From Silicimonas sp. (GTDB lineage: Bacteria > Pseudomonadota > Alphaproteobacteria > Rhodobacterales > Rhodobacteraceae): a stretch of 50,258 nucleotides of DNA. Below, one piece after another: positions 42,606 through 50,054 of this stretch. The stretch's first letter is position 1, and every line of letters starts with the position of its first letter. The notes below the pieces were generated by a model that ran no database searches, was not told where the DNA came from, and saw only the letters and a program-made list of their open reading frames with translations. The stretch lies in contig JAJEAC010000038.1 in assembly GCA_022824315.1 (NCBI GenBank), forward strand, positions 1-50,258, in the 5' to 3' direction. Made by a program: the position numbers and the translations under genes.

Positions 42606-42926
42606 CGTGGCATCGCGAGATTTGGGGCGGGGGCTCGATTTCCGATGCTGTCCTGATCCAGTGCAGGATGACTCGTCTCCGCAGCCGGCTCTTGGTCGCT
42701 TCCGGGTCGTCACGCTCGATTTTTTTCGCAACGAGGGCACCTTCCGCACCCGCTGCCTGAAGGCGGCCCAAGTTGCCGTGATTCGTGCACGGCACGACAC
42801 CTGTTACGCAGACATCGATCAACGCGATGATCCGACTTGGATTTCATCCTTTTCCCGCGCGCCCGTGAAGCCGTGACAAATGAACCGCTGCAGCGGTCTC
42901 GGCCAAAATCCGCAGATGCGCGACTG
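42606..42926. other. Gene-poor interval left of the IS relics
   Basis: About 320 bases with no recognisable gene on either strand; it ends at the 30-bp palindrome. Confidence 0.45.
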
Positions 42927-42956
42927 ACCGGTTATGCCGATATCGGAATAACCGGT
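42927..42956. repeat. 30-bp near-perfect palindrome
   Basis: The outer arms ACCGGTTAT and ATAACCGGT are perfect complements, and the core CCGATATCGG is itself palindromic; only the single base pair between arm and core mismatches. It lies 18 bases upstream of an IS66-like relic. It looks like a recombinase or regulator binding site, or an element end. Confidence 0.7.
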
Positions 42957-42973
42957 CTGAATGAGACATTCGA

Positions 42974-43085
42974 ATGGCCAAGGTCAAGCAGAAGATCTCC
43001 GGATGCTTCCGGTCGACGAAATACGCCGACGCCTACTGCCGAATCTCAAGCTACCTGAAGTCCATGGGCTACAAGGGCTACAACC
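42974..43085 (+). pseudogene. IS66-family transposase C-terminal relic
   Basis: The frame reads [12 protein letters not shown], then [20 protein letters not shown], the pattern at the end of IS66-type transposases (K-QKISGCFR, then [10 protein letters not shown], usually followed by GYNPLVAI). The reading frame then runs into unrelated Arg-rich sequence. Only about 37 residues remain. Confidence 0.6.
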
Positions 43086-43329
43086 GGTGGAGAAGGCCGA
43101 GGTCGCGGAGAGCGCGAAGGCCAAGGCCGACACGAAGCGCACCCCCGACGGGCTGCCTGTCCACAGCTTCACGACGCTTCTTTCCGATCTGGCCACGCTG
43201 ACGCTGAACGAGGTGACGCTGCCGGGCAGTCCGGACCACGCCTTCCCGCTGATGGCGAAGCCGACGGAACTGCAGAGCCGCGCGTTCGAATTGCTGGACA
43301 TCGACCCGGCCAAGGATGTTGCCATGTAA
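43080..43329 (+). pseudogene. IS1634/IS4-type transposase C-terminal relic
   Basis: Residues [20 protein letters not shown] and ATLTLNEV, then KPTELQSRAFELL, match the C-terminus of IS1634-like transposases ([15 protein letters not shown]). The upstream catalytic region is absent and the frame differs from the adjacent IS66-like relic, so two elements have been spliced by deletion or nested insertion. Confidence 0.55.
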
Positions 43330-43661
43330 GCGACAGGCTGGAACCGCCGGAGTCCGCCCTTGGCCCCTTTGTTTGCGAAGGATTCCTGTTTGAAACCTAA
43401 ATGAAGATCCGGCTAACGGCCGGAACGAGCCCAACCTGTACCCTGGTTGTTCTCGCTGCGTGCGCTCGCTGAGCCACGTTCGCTGCATCGGCGAAACAGC
43501 TCATGCCGCTCGGCAAATTACAATGCGGCCATTCAGACCAAGCGCACCGTGGTTCCGACCAGCAGCTACTTGGCTTGGGAATTTCTGCCGTACGCCGCCC
43601 AAGGCACAGCGATCAAAATGTGGCGCAGAAGGCAGGCAAGTCGTGGTGACCGACACCTTCA
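43330..43661. other. Gene-poor interval between IS relics and CoA-transferase
   Basis: 332 bases; no protein-like frame with a credible start and no clear inverted repeat is seen. Confidence 0.45.
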
Positions 43662-44882
43662 CTACGGTTTTCGTAACCGTGGTTGCCTTGCGAGCCAATT
43701 TCTCAGCAGTGCTTCGCCTCCCTCGCCGAGTTTTGGCGGCGGCGTGACTTTAGTGCAGAGCCCTTCGGCGCACACAGGGTAGCGCACCGCGCGCACCTGA
43801 CCGCCTTCAGTAGAGAAACTCTGCACCAGTTGCCGTTCCTCTGCCTGCTTCGTGGCGAGAGCGTCGGTCACATCGTTGATACGTCCACCGGGAATGTTGA
43901 CCTCGCGCAATGCGGTCAACCAGGTTTCCGCCGTTCGTTGACGGAACAGGTCCGCCAGGCTCGCATTCAGAAGGTCACGATTGCAGCTGCGCGCTTCGTT
44001 GGTCGCAAAGCGTGGATCATCCGCCAGTTGAGGTTGTCCGATCACGTCGCGCGCAAGCCGACCGAACTGACCGTCGTTTCCGACGGCAAGAACAAAAGGC
44101 TGATCCTTTGCCTCGAAGACGCGATAGGGCACCACGTTTGGATGACCGTTTCCGTGACGTTGCGATGGCATGTCAGTTGCCAGCGCGTTGGCAGCAACAT
44201 TGGCCATTGCTGCGACTTGGCAATCGAACATTGAGACGTCGAGATGAGTGCCCTTTCCCGTGCGGTCACGGGCGATCAACGCGGCCAAAATCGCCTGTGA
44301 CGCATAGAGACCTGCGAATAGATCCGATACCGCGACACCCACTTTCAACGGCTGGCCTTCCGGTTCGCCCGTCGCTGACATCAATCCTGATTCAGCCTGA
44401 ATGACAAAGTCGTATCCAGCGCGCGCCGCCTCGGGTCCTGACCTCCCATAGCCTGAGATCGAGCAAAGGATCAGACGCTGGTTTGCGGCCATCATGACTT
44501 CTGATCCCAGGCCCAGCCGGTCCAGCGATCCCGCACGAAAATTCTCAACCACGACATCTGCCACAGCAATGGCCTGAAGCAGCCGATCGCGGTCTGATGC
44601 CGCCTTAAGATCGAGGACGATGCTGGATTTACCCCGGTTCACGCAGGTGAAGTAGGCGGCGTGACCTCCCATGCTCGGAGGCGACCAAGTCCGGGTTTCG
44701 TCTCCCACTCCGGGGGGTTCTACTTTCAGGACTTCTGCGCCCATGTCTGCAAAACACTGCGTACACCACGGCCCCGCCAGAACTCGGCTAAGATCGACGA
44801 TGCGAATGCCCGACAAGGCACCTTTGGTGATTTCTCTGTCGTCACTGTCAGCAGTTTGGTCAGTCATCCTGTTGCGATGCAT
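43662..44882 (-). CDS. CoA-transferase family III (CaiB/BaiF, formyl-CoA transferase-like)
   Basis: 406 residues from ATG 44882 (GAGG 9 bases upstream; ATG 44897 and 44867 are alternatives). Family blocks: GIRIVDLSRVLAGPWCTQ, ADMGAEVLKVEPPGVGDETR, NRGKSSIVLDLK, VVVENFRAGSLDRLGLG, YGRSGPEAARAGYDFVIQAE, and the segment with the catalytic Asp, VGVAVSDLFAGLYA. It transfers CoA between carboxylic acids. It lies 19 bases after the TPP enzyme in the same operon; such pairs resemble formyl-CoA transferase with oxalyl-CoA decarboxylase, though the acid is not known here. Confidence 0.9.
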   Translation of the reverse strand: MHRNRMTDQTADSDDREITKGALSGIRIVDLSRVLAGPWCTQCFADMGAEVLKVEPPGVGDETRTWSPPSMGGHAAYFTCVNRGKSSIVLDLKAASDRDRLLQAIAVADVVVENFRAGSLDRLGLGSEVMMAANQRLILCSISGYGRSGPEAARAGYDFVIQAESGLMSATGEPEGQPLKVGVAVSDLFAGLYASQAILAALIARDRTGKGTHLDVSMFDCQVAAMANVAANALATDMPSQRHGNGHPNVVPYRVFEAKDQPFVLAVGNDGQFGRLARDVIGQPQLADDPRFATNEARSCNRDLLNASLADLFRQRTAETWLTALREVNIPGGRINDVTDALATKQAEERQLVQSFSTEGGQVRAVRYPVCAEGLCTKVTPPPKLGEGGEALLRNWLARQPRLRKP

Positions 44883-44901
44883 CCTTGATTTCCTCATTCT
44901 A

Positions 44902-46539
44902 TCAGAGTGTTCCGCCCGGACTGATCACATTGCGATCTTGCAGAAGATGCAAAAGATGTGGTGCACCGGATTCGAAGGCCGCGTCGAAGGCGGAGATAAA
45001 CTCTTCGGTCGTGTGGACTGTAGTCGCAGCAAGGCCGAAACCGCGTGCGACACTGGCAACGTCCGGGCTGGTGACTTCCGTTCCGATGGACCGGCCAGGG
45101 AAGTCCCGCTCCTGATGCATCCGAATGGTGCCATAGCGGCTATTGTCGACGACGATCACCACGATCGGCAGTTGGTGTTCCGCAATAGTTGCAAGCTCCC
45201 GTATCGTCATCAGCGCGCAACCGTCACCGGCAAAGGCTACGGCCCTCGTTTCCGGGTTTGCGAAGGCCGCACCGATTGCGGCGGGTATACCATAGCCCAT
45301 CGAGCCCGATTGCGGCCCGAGTTGCTGACCGAACCGCCTGTAGTGGAAAAACCTGTGCAGCCAGATCGCATAGTTGCCTGCACCGTTAGTGATCGCCGTC
45401 TGTGGTGGCACTGTGGCAGATACATGTGCCACCACATGCGCCATTTGCAGATCACCAATGTCCCAGATTGGTGCAGTGAACGCCTCGTAGTCGGTTCTTG
45501 CTTCGCCTCGCCAGATGTCTCGCGCGGTGACGTCGCCGGGATCGGCAACGGCCAAAGCATCCAGGGTTGCGGCCGGGTCTCCTTCGAGTGCCACACTGGG
45601 CCGATAGACGGCTCCGAGTTCGTTCGGATCGGGGTGGAGGTGGATCAGCCGCGGCCCGATCGCCGGCGGTGCCAAAAGCCTGTACCCCGCGGTCGTGGCT
45701 TCCCCAAGCCGCGCGCCCGCCACGAGGATCACATCGGCCGAGCGTACGCGTTCGGCCAGTTTCGGATTGATGCCCAATCCCAAGTGGCCTGCGTAGCAGG
45801 GATGAGTGTTGTCGAGCACATCCTGACGCCGCCATGCTGCGCCCACCGGAGCGCCAAAGCGTGTTGCGAAACGCTCTAGTGCAAGCGTCGCCTCTGGCCT
45901 CCATCCTGCGCCACCGGCGACAACGAAAGGCCTTTTCGCGTTGGCGAGCATTTCCGCTGCCTGTGCAAGCAGGTCCGGGGTTGGAATTGCGCGGGGGCGG
46001 ACTGGAATGGAGAGCAGAGCATCGAGCGTATCACCAGCCTCTTCGGTGAGCATGTCTTCCGGCAGGCCAACCAGCACCGGCCCCGGGCGGCCTGATATGG
46101 CCAAATGGCGTGCGTGAGAAAGTTGTTCTGCGATACGATGGGGATCGCGGATGATCAGGGCATCTTTGCCGATGACCTGACCAAACCCCTGTATGTCGAG
46201 TTCCTGAAAGGCGTCGCGCCGCTCGGTTTCGCGCGCCGGCATTCCGATCAATACGACCAGGGGTGTCGAGCCCTGCTGCGCCACGTGGATGCCTGCCGAG
46301 GCATTGGTCAGGCCCGGACCACGGGTCACCATCACAAGCCCCGGTTTACCAGTCGCACGGGCGTGCGCCTCGGCTGCCATGGCCGCACTCCCTTCTTGCC
46401 GGCAGGCGATGAAACGAAAGCCGTCGATGTCGTGGAGCGCATCGAGAAGCGCCAGATAACTTTCCCCGGGCACGCCAAAGGCGATGTTGAATCCCCAGAT
46501 CTCCAGCAGGCGTGCGGCGACATCCGCGGCTCGCATCAT
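44902..46539 (-). CDS. Thiamine-pyrophosphate enzyme (acetolactate synthase / oxalyl-CoA decarboxylase superfamily)
   Basis: 545 residues from ATG 46539, with AAGGGG 9 bases upstream. Catalytic Glu49 in CRQEGSAAMAAEAHARATG, then VTRGPGLTNASAGIHVA. The central FAD/ADP-type domain has RPFVVAGGAGWRPEA, and the C-terminal TPP/Mg motif runs from AFAGDGCALMTIREL to VDNSRYGTI. The family decarboxylates 2-oxo acids or acyl-CoAs. The following CoA-transferase suggests an acyl-CoA substrate. Upstream in the same direction lies a truncated acyl-CoA dehydrogenase. Confidence 0.88.
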   Translation of the reverse strand: MMRAADVAARLLEIWGFNIAFGVPGESYLALLDALHDIDGFRFIACRQEGSAAMAAEAHARATGKPGLVMVTRGPGLTNASAGIHVAQQGSTPLVVLIGMPARETERRDAFQELDIQGFGQVIGKDALIIRDPHRIAEQLSHARHLAISGRPGPVLVGLPEDMLTEEAGDTLDALLSIPVRPRAIPTPDLLAQAAEMLANAKRPFVVAGGAGWRPEATLALERFATRFGAPVGAAWRRQDVLDNTHPCYAGHLGLGINPKLAERVRSADVILVAGARLGEATTAGYRLLAPPAIGPRLIHLHPDPNELGAVYRPSVALEGDPAATLDALAVADPGDVTARDIWRGEARTDYEAFTAPIWDIGDLQMAHVVAHVSATVPPQTAITNGAGNYAIWLHRFFHYRRFGQQLGPQSGSMGYGIPAAIGAAFANPETRAVAFAGDGCALMTIRELATIAEHQLPIVVIVVDNSRYGTIRMHQERDFPGRSIGTEVTSPDVASVARGFGLAATTVHTTEEFISAFDAAFESGAPHLLHLLQDRNVISPGGTL

Positions 46540-46599
46540 CTTTCTTGCCCCTTGACTGGAAGCTCTGCCGCCGACCTCTGCGCCTACGCCATTCACGGC

Positions 46600-46857
46600 C
46601 TATTGCCTCTGGTCGAAACGGTGCCCAACGAGGCCGGCGGATATATTGATTTTCTGGATGTCGATGGAGCCTCCGGCAATGCCCCAGCCCCAAGCGTCGC
46701 GCAAACGCTGTTCCATGCCATATTCCTTCGCATAGCCGTATCCGCCCATCAGCTGAACGCCGGCCCCCGTCACTTCGCGCGCCGCTTCATTGGCAAAGCA
46801 CAACGCGACGACATGGACGAAATCTCCGGGATGCTCAGAAGACCTCACGCCGGACAC
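46600..46857 (-). pseudogene. Acyl-CoA dehydrogenase, C-terminal fragment
   Basis: About 85 residues ending at 46600. The frame reads CFANEAAREVTGAGVQLMGG, then YGYAKEYGMEQRLRDAWGWG and IDIQKINIS, which is the C-terminal helical domain of acyl-CoA dehydrogenases (GGYGY-x-x-EY with the catalytic-region Glu, RDA, then IQ-x-I). The N-terminal 300 or so residues are missing, with the break near 46860. It was probably the first gene of the TPP enzyme/CoA-transferase operon. Confidence 0.8.
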
Positions 46858-46902
46858 TTGCCTAGGTTGAGTTAGAGTGACTCAGCTCGACCGGGGAGAC
46901 GA

Positions 46903-47349
46903 TCAAGTCTTCCACGCGCCCAGCATGCCCCCGCATATTGCCAGGATCATCAGTATATTTCCGGCAACGATTGCGAATAACTTCATCGAGAACGCCTGAT
47001 AAGCATACATTGGACCAACGACGGCAACGACGAACCCAAGCCACACTACTACGGACAAACCTACCCCACCGCTCATCGTCCGCGTACCCGTCTTTTCCAT
47101 CAACCATCCGAGCGTGAATGCTATCGCCACGCAGCCAACAAACTGCAGCGACGAGGCGACGAACATGCCTGGTCCCTTCGCAAGTTCTTCGGAAGTCTTG
47201 CCGAGTTCTTCCAGGTAAGGTCGGGTAAAGAGAACCGTGTACCACAGTGTGCCTGCGGCCATGCTGGCGATCGCGCCCAAAATCACCGGTACAACGTTGA
47301 CTCCGAATAACGTCATGACACGCCCGATCAAGTTTGTTATCGTCATCAT
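46903..47349 (-). CDS. DUF1761 family membrane protein
   Basis: 148 residues from ATG 47349, or ATG 47346. Four hydrophobic segments: VVPVILGAIASMAAGTLWYT; ASSLQFVGCVAIAFTLGWLM; GVGLSVVVWLGFVVAVVGPM; and LFAIVAGNILMILAICGGML. The pattern TLWYTVLF-RPYLEELGKT after the first segment is typical of DUF1761. Function unknown. It is divergent from the CGNR zinc-finger gene with only 24 bases between starts. Confidence 0.8.
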   Translation of the reverse strand: MMTITNLIGRVMTLFGVNVVPVILGAIASMAAGTLWYTVLFTRPYLEELGKTSEELAKGPGMFVASSLQFVGCVAIAFTLGWLMEKTGTRTMSGGVGLSVVVWLGFVVAVVGPMYAYQAFSMKLFAIVAGNILMILAICGGMLGAWKT

Positions 47350-47373
47350 GGTTATAACCCATGATTCCGGAAA

Positions 47374-47940
47374 ATGGTACAAAAAACTGAGAGCAGTCCA
47401 GGTTTCGTGTACGTGGGGCGCTTGTGCCTGGACTTTCTGATGACCGGTGGGCGAGGCGAACGACGGGTCTATGAGCGTCTGACGAGCGCTGCCCGTTTGC
47501 GGGATTGGCTGGCGGAGTCCTCGCTTGGGCTGCGAATCCGTTCGGTGAAAGGAGCCGATCTGCTCGCCGCCGAAGAACTGCGCGAAGCCCTTTGGTTGGG
47601 GGTTAAGGCGACGCTGGAAAGGCGGATGATTCCGGCCGCTTCCCGGCACTATCTGAACGACGTGGCGCGTACTCCGAGCCTCGTCCACGTGCTGACTCCG
47701 GCAAATGATCTCAAATGGGATGCCCCAGGCGTCGATGCCGCCTTGTCAACGATCGCCCGGGATGCGGTCGATCTACTCGGCAGTAGCCAAGCGCAACGTA
47801 TTCGGGTATGCAGCAACCCGGAGTGCGGGATCATCTTCTATGACAATTCTCGCCCCGGGACGCGGCGTTGGTGTGCTGGAAATCGGTGCGGTGATCGAAT
47901 TCGTGCCCGCACGTATCGAAAAAGAAAGCGACCCTTATGA
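47374..47940 (+). CDS. CGNR zinc-finger (ABATE) domain regulator
   Basis: 188 residues from ATG 47374. The N-terminal ABATE domain contains LCLDFLMTGGRGERRVYERL and a helical region; the C-terminal zinc finger has Cys146, Cys151, Cys167 and Cys172 in CSNPECGIIFYDNSRPGTRR and WCAGNRCGDR. The family's hallmark CGNR reads CGDR here. Such proteins are putative stress-linked transcription regulators and many are found beside the gene they control, so DUF1761 opposite is a candidate target. Confidence 0.85.
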   Translation: MVQKTESSPGFVYVGRLCLDFLMTGGRGERRVYERLTSAARLRDWLAESSLGLRIRSVKGADLLAAEELREALWLGVKATLERRMIPAASRHYLNDVARTPSLVHVLTPANDLKWDAPGVDAALSTIARDAVDLLGSSQAQRIRVCSNPECGIIFYDNSRPGTRRWCAGNRCGDRIRARTYRKRKRPL

Positions 47941-47945
47941 TGCCA

Positions 47946-47989
47946 AATTTCACGAAGGTAGCCACCCAATTTCACGCATGGTAGCCCCC
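47946..47989 (+). repeat. Tandem 22-bp repeat cluster A
   Basis: AATTTCACGAAGGTAGCCACC followed directly by AATTTCACGCATGGTAGCCC: two units of 22 bp that share AATTTCACG and GGTAGCC. The same unit recurs in cluster B near 48186, in the same orientation. Confidence 0.6.
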
Positions 47990-48185
47990 ACCCCCGCGTG
48001 GCGCCGGCCCTGTCGCGAAAGCAAAACGGTGCTTGCGGCGGCGGTTCCGAGGATGTGATCTGTCATCAGGTCGGGGCAGTCGAGGTCCGTATTGCAATGG
48101 CGCGCCAAGCAGCTCGGCTACCAGCCGGTCAGGATGCCCGAAGACACGGACGGGACAATTGACGCGGAATCAATGGCGTAGGGAA

Positions 48186-48245
48186 GTTTTGCTCAAGAGC
48201 CACCCAGTTTCGCTCAAGGTAGCCACCCAATATCACCATGGTACC
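48186..48245 (+). repeat. Tandem 22-bp repeat cluster B
   Basis: Three units, each ending CCACCC or CCCC: AGTTTTGCTCAAGAGCCACC, AGTTTCGCTCAAGGTAGCCA, AATATCACCATGGTACCCC. Iterated short repeats of this length are typical of IS21-type transposon ends, where the transposase binds. Confidence 0.55.
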
Positions 48246-48416
48246 CCAACGGGGCGACTGGCCAACGCGCTTTCCTGTGTCATGGCCTCGTCTCGGTTTG
48301 AATTCTGTTTTCGATGGTTGGGCTCGTGTTCGTCCTGTCGGAAAACGATGTCCGGCATCAATCAGGCGCAACAGCCTAGGCTTGCTGGCGCCGCCATGAC
48401 GCCGACCCATCTATGG

Positions 48417-49505
48417 TCATCGCCCGCGCTCCTCCAGAAGCGCCAGGAGCGGCGGGTTGATGTAGAGGTTCTCACGCCCCGCCTTGATTTCCTCGAGGAA
48501 GCCTTCGGCTGCGAGGGCTTTCAGGTAGACGGCGGCGGTCTGACGCTTGGCGATATCCGCTTTGACCACGTCGCCGATCCGGCAGTAGGGATGCACGAAG
48601 ATCAGTTCCGCCAGCTCCCGGGAGTAGATTCTCGGCATCCTCTGTCGAATCGCGGCGCCCGTCTCGTCGAGAAGCTCCCGGATCGCGCCGATTTTCGCCG
48701 TCGTCCATTCCGCCGTTGTTCTGACAGCCTCCAGAAAGAAGAGTATCCATGCTTCCCAGTCCTGCCGCGTCGTCACCTCCAGCAGATACCGGTAGTAGAG
48801 CGCCTTGTTCCGGATGAAGTGCCGGCTGAGATAGAGGACGGGAATTTCGAGCAGGCCCTGGTCGACGAGATAGAGCAGGTTCAGCACGCGTCCGGTGCGG
48901 CCGTTTCCGTCGACGAACGGGTGGATCGCCTCGAACTGATAATGCATGACGGCAAGCCGGATCAGCGGGTCGATCTCCTCGGTCTCGTGAATGTAGCGCT
49001 CCCAATTGGCCAGCTTGCTGCGGAGGACGGCCTCTCCCTCCGGCGGCGTGTAGATGACCTGCTGGGTTGCATCGTTCATCAATGCCGTTCCCGGCGTGTT
49101 GCGAATGTCCAGTTCCACTCCCTTGATCGTTCGACAGACTTCGACCGCGATGGCGGTCGAAACCGGCCGCTGCTCCAGCATCTCGAAGCCGCGGTGCAAG
49201 GCAGTACGGTAGCGCAGTGCCTCTTTGGTGGCAGGGTCGGCTCGACCGGCCGCGTGGTTGGCGTAGCGGAACAGCCGGTCCGTCGTTGTGACGATGTTCT
49301 CGATCTCGGAACTCGCCTGCGCTTCGAGCAGGGGGATCGAGTTGATCAGCATCGCCTGGTTCGGGATGAGATTCCCGGAGACGCGGAGCTCCGCCAGCGC
49401 TGCACGCGCGGCAATGCAGCCGCGAAGAATGGTCTTGGTCTCGGTTTCCGAAGCCGGCGGCAGATCCGGAAGGTCATTGAAGGGGCGGCCGGGGTCGAAC
49501 GTCAT
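48417..49505 (-). CDS. Fic-family AMP-transferase with N-terminal inhibitory motif
   Basis: 362 residues from ATG 49505 (GGAGCAGGA upstream); a further 19 codons are open to ATG 49562. The Fic core HPFVDGNGRTGR is intact at 195-206, including catalytic His195. SSEIEN at 65-70 fits the inhibitory helix motif [S/T]xxxE[G/N] in front of the Fic domain (class II). The C-terminal YSRELAELIFVHPYCRIGDV and AAVYLKALAAEGFL form a winged helix. It may AMPylate a target such as a topoisomerase. Upstream repeats suggest autorepression through the winged helix. Confidence 0.92.
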   Translation of the reverse strand: MTFDPGRPFNDLPDLPPASETETKTILRGCIAARAALAELRVSGNLIPNQAMLINSIPLLEAQASSEIENIVTTTDRLFRYANHAAGRADPATKEALRYRTALHRGFEMLEQRPVSTAIAVEVCRTIKGVELDIRNTPGTALMNDATQQVIYTPPEGEAVLRSKLANWERYIHETEEIDPLIRLAVMHYQFEAIHPFVDGNGRTGRVLNLLYLVDQGLLEIPVLYLSRHFIRNKALYYRYLLEVTTRQDWEAWILFFLEAVRTTAEWTTAKIGAIRELLDETGAAIRQRMPRIYSRELAELIFVHPYCRIGDVVKADIAKRQTAAVYLKALAAEGFLEEIKAGRENLYINPPLLALLEERGR

Positions 49506-49607
49506 GTCGATATATCCTGCTCCCGTCGACACATGGTCCGAACATGTCGATCTCATCGACACTTCATTCGAACATGTTGATGCAGAGTGCTTAAATCGAC
49601 ATGTTGG
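49503..49607. promoter_or_regulatory. Operator-like repeat array in front of the Fic gene
   Basis: CGAACATGTCGA (49539-49550), CGAACATGTTGA (49569-49580) and, inverted, the 12-mer ending at 49606-49607 (CAACATGTCGA on the other strand, 49597-49607), plus a partial CATGTCGA at 49503-49510 over the ATG. The first two are exactly 30 bases apart. ACATGT is palindromic, so each unit is a dyad. Confidence 0.6.
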
Positions 49608-49732
49608 GCTTTAGCAAGCGGATGGGCCGAAGAGGGTGCGATTCTCGTATGGTTCACCTTTCGATTTCCTGATGTTCTTCTGACGAATCACGCGGCGCGT
49701 TCGACCTGCGCCACCGGCCGGTTGTCGTTGGC

Positions 49733-49750
49733 GGCTCTGTTGCATGAATT
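49733..49750. mobile_element. IS-end-like sequence (IS5/IS6 style)
   Basis: GGCTCTGTTGCATGAATT resembles the GGC(T/A)(C/T)TGTTGCA- ends of IS5- and IS6-type elements. No transposase or second inverted repeat is visible, so it would be a remnant. Confidence 0.3.
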
Positions 49751-49790
49751 TACCGGAGTTGCCCGGTGCGTGATCTGGCACCGCACTTCA

Positions 49791-50009
49791 TCAAAATCCT
49801 TGCTGGATGGCGATTTGTTCAAGTTCCGCGCCATGCAGAGACATCAACTCGCTCATCATCTCTGGTCCGATCCCGAAGGCACGTTCGACAAGACGCACTT
49901 CGCCACTGTTGCCGGGCTGGAGTTGGAAGGCGTTGGCCTGCTTCTTGAGTTCAGACCTATTCGCTTGCAAGCGTCTGAAATCATTGAGCCCGCTTTCGAG
50001 AAAGGGCAC
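49791..50009 (-). CDS. Hypothetical protein, 72 residues
   Basis: A frame from ATG 50009 reading MPFLESGLNDFRRLQANRSE, then KKQANAFQLQPGNSGEVRLV, FGIGPEMMSELMSLHGAELE. It is mainly helical and polar, with no recognised domain. No strong ribosome site is seen. It could be a small gene or the relic of a longer one. Confidence 0.3.
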   Translation of the reverse strand: MPFLESGLNDFRRLQANRSELKKQANAFQLQPGNSGEVRLVERAFGIGPEMMSELMSLHGAELEQIAIQQGF

Positions 50010-50034
50010 TACATTTCGGCGCTCCCGGCGCCGC

Positions 50035-50053
50035 GGTCCGGGCCGGCCGGACC
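50035..50053 (-). terminator. GC-rich hairpin just after the right-edge gene
   Basis: GGTCCGG-GCCGG-CCGGACC, a perfect 7-bp stem lying 1 base beyond the TGA of the leftward partial gene. It lacks a T-tract, so intrinsic termination is unproven. Confidence 0.35.
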
Positions 50054-50054
50054 G

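Larger units (their letters stand above)
47941..48416. other. Gene-free interval with repeated 22-bp units and an IS-like relic
   Basis: 476 bases holding two repeat clusters (47946-47989 and 48186-48245). Between them a frame reads QWRAKQLGYQPVRMPEDTDG and continues to a TAG at 48179-48181, apparently the tail of an unidentified protein. No complete gene is seen. Confidence 0.5.

Noticed and set aside
47946..48245. Short CRISPR array
   Set aside because: Repeats are directly abutting without spacers, differ between copies and have no cas genes nearby.
48033..49580. 515-residue open frame antisense to the Fic gene
   Set aside because: The Fic core motif on the minus strand is unambiguous; the plus frame crosses repeats and the Fic promoter.
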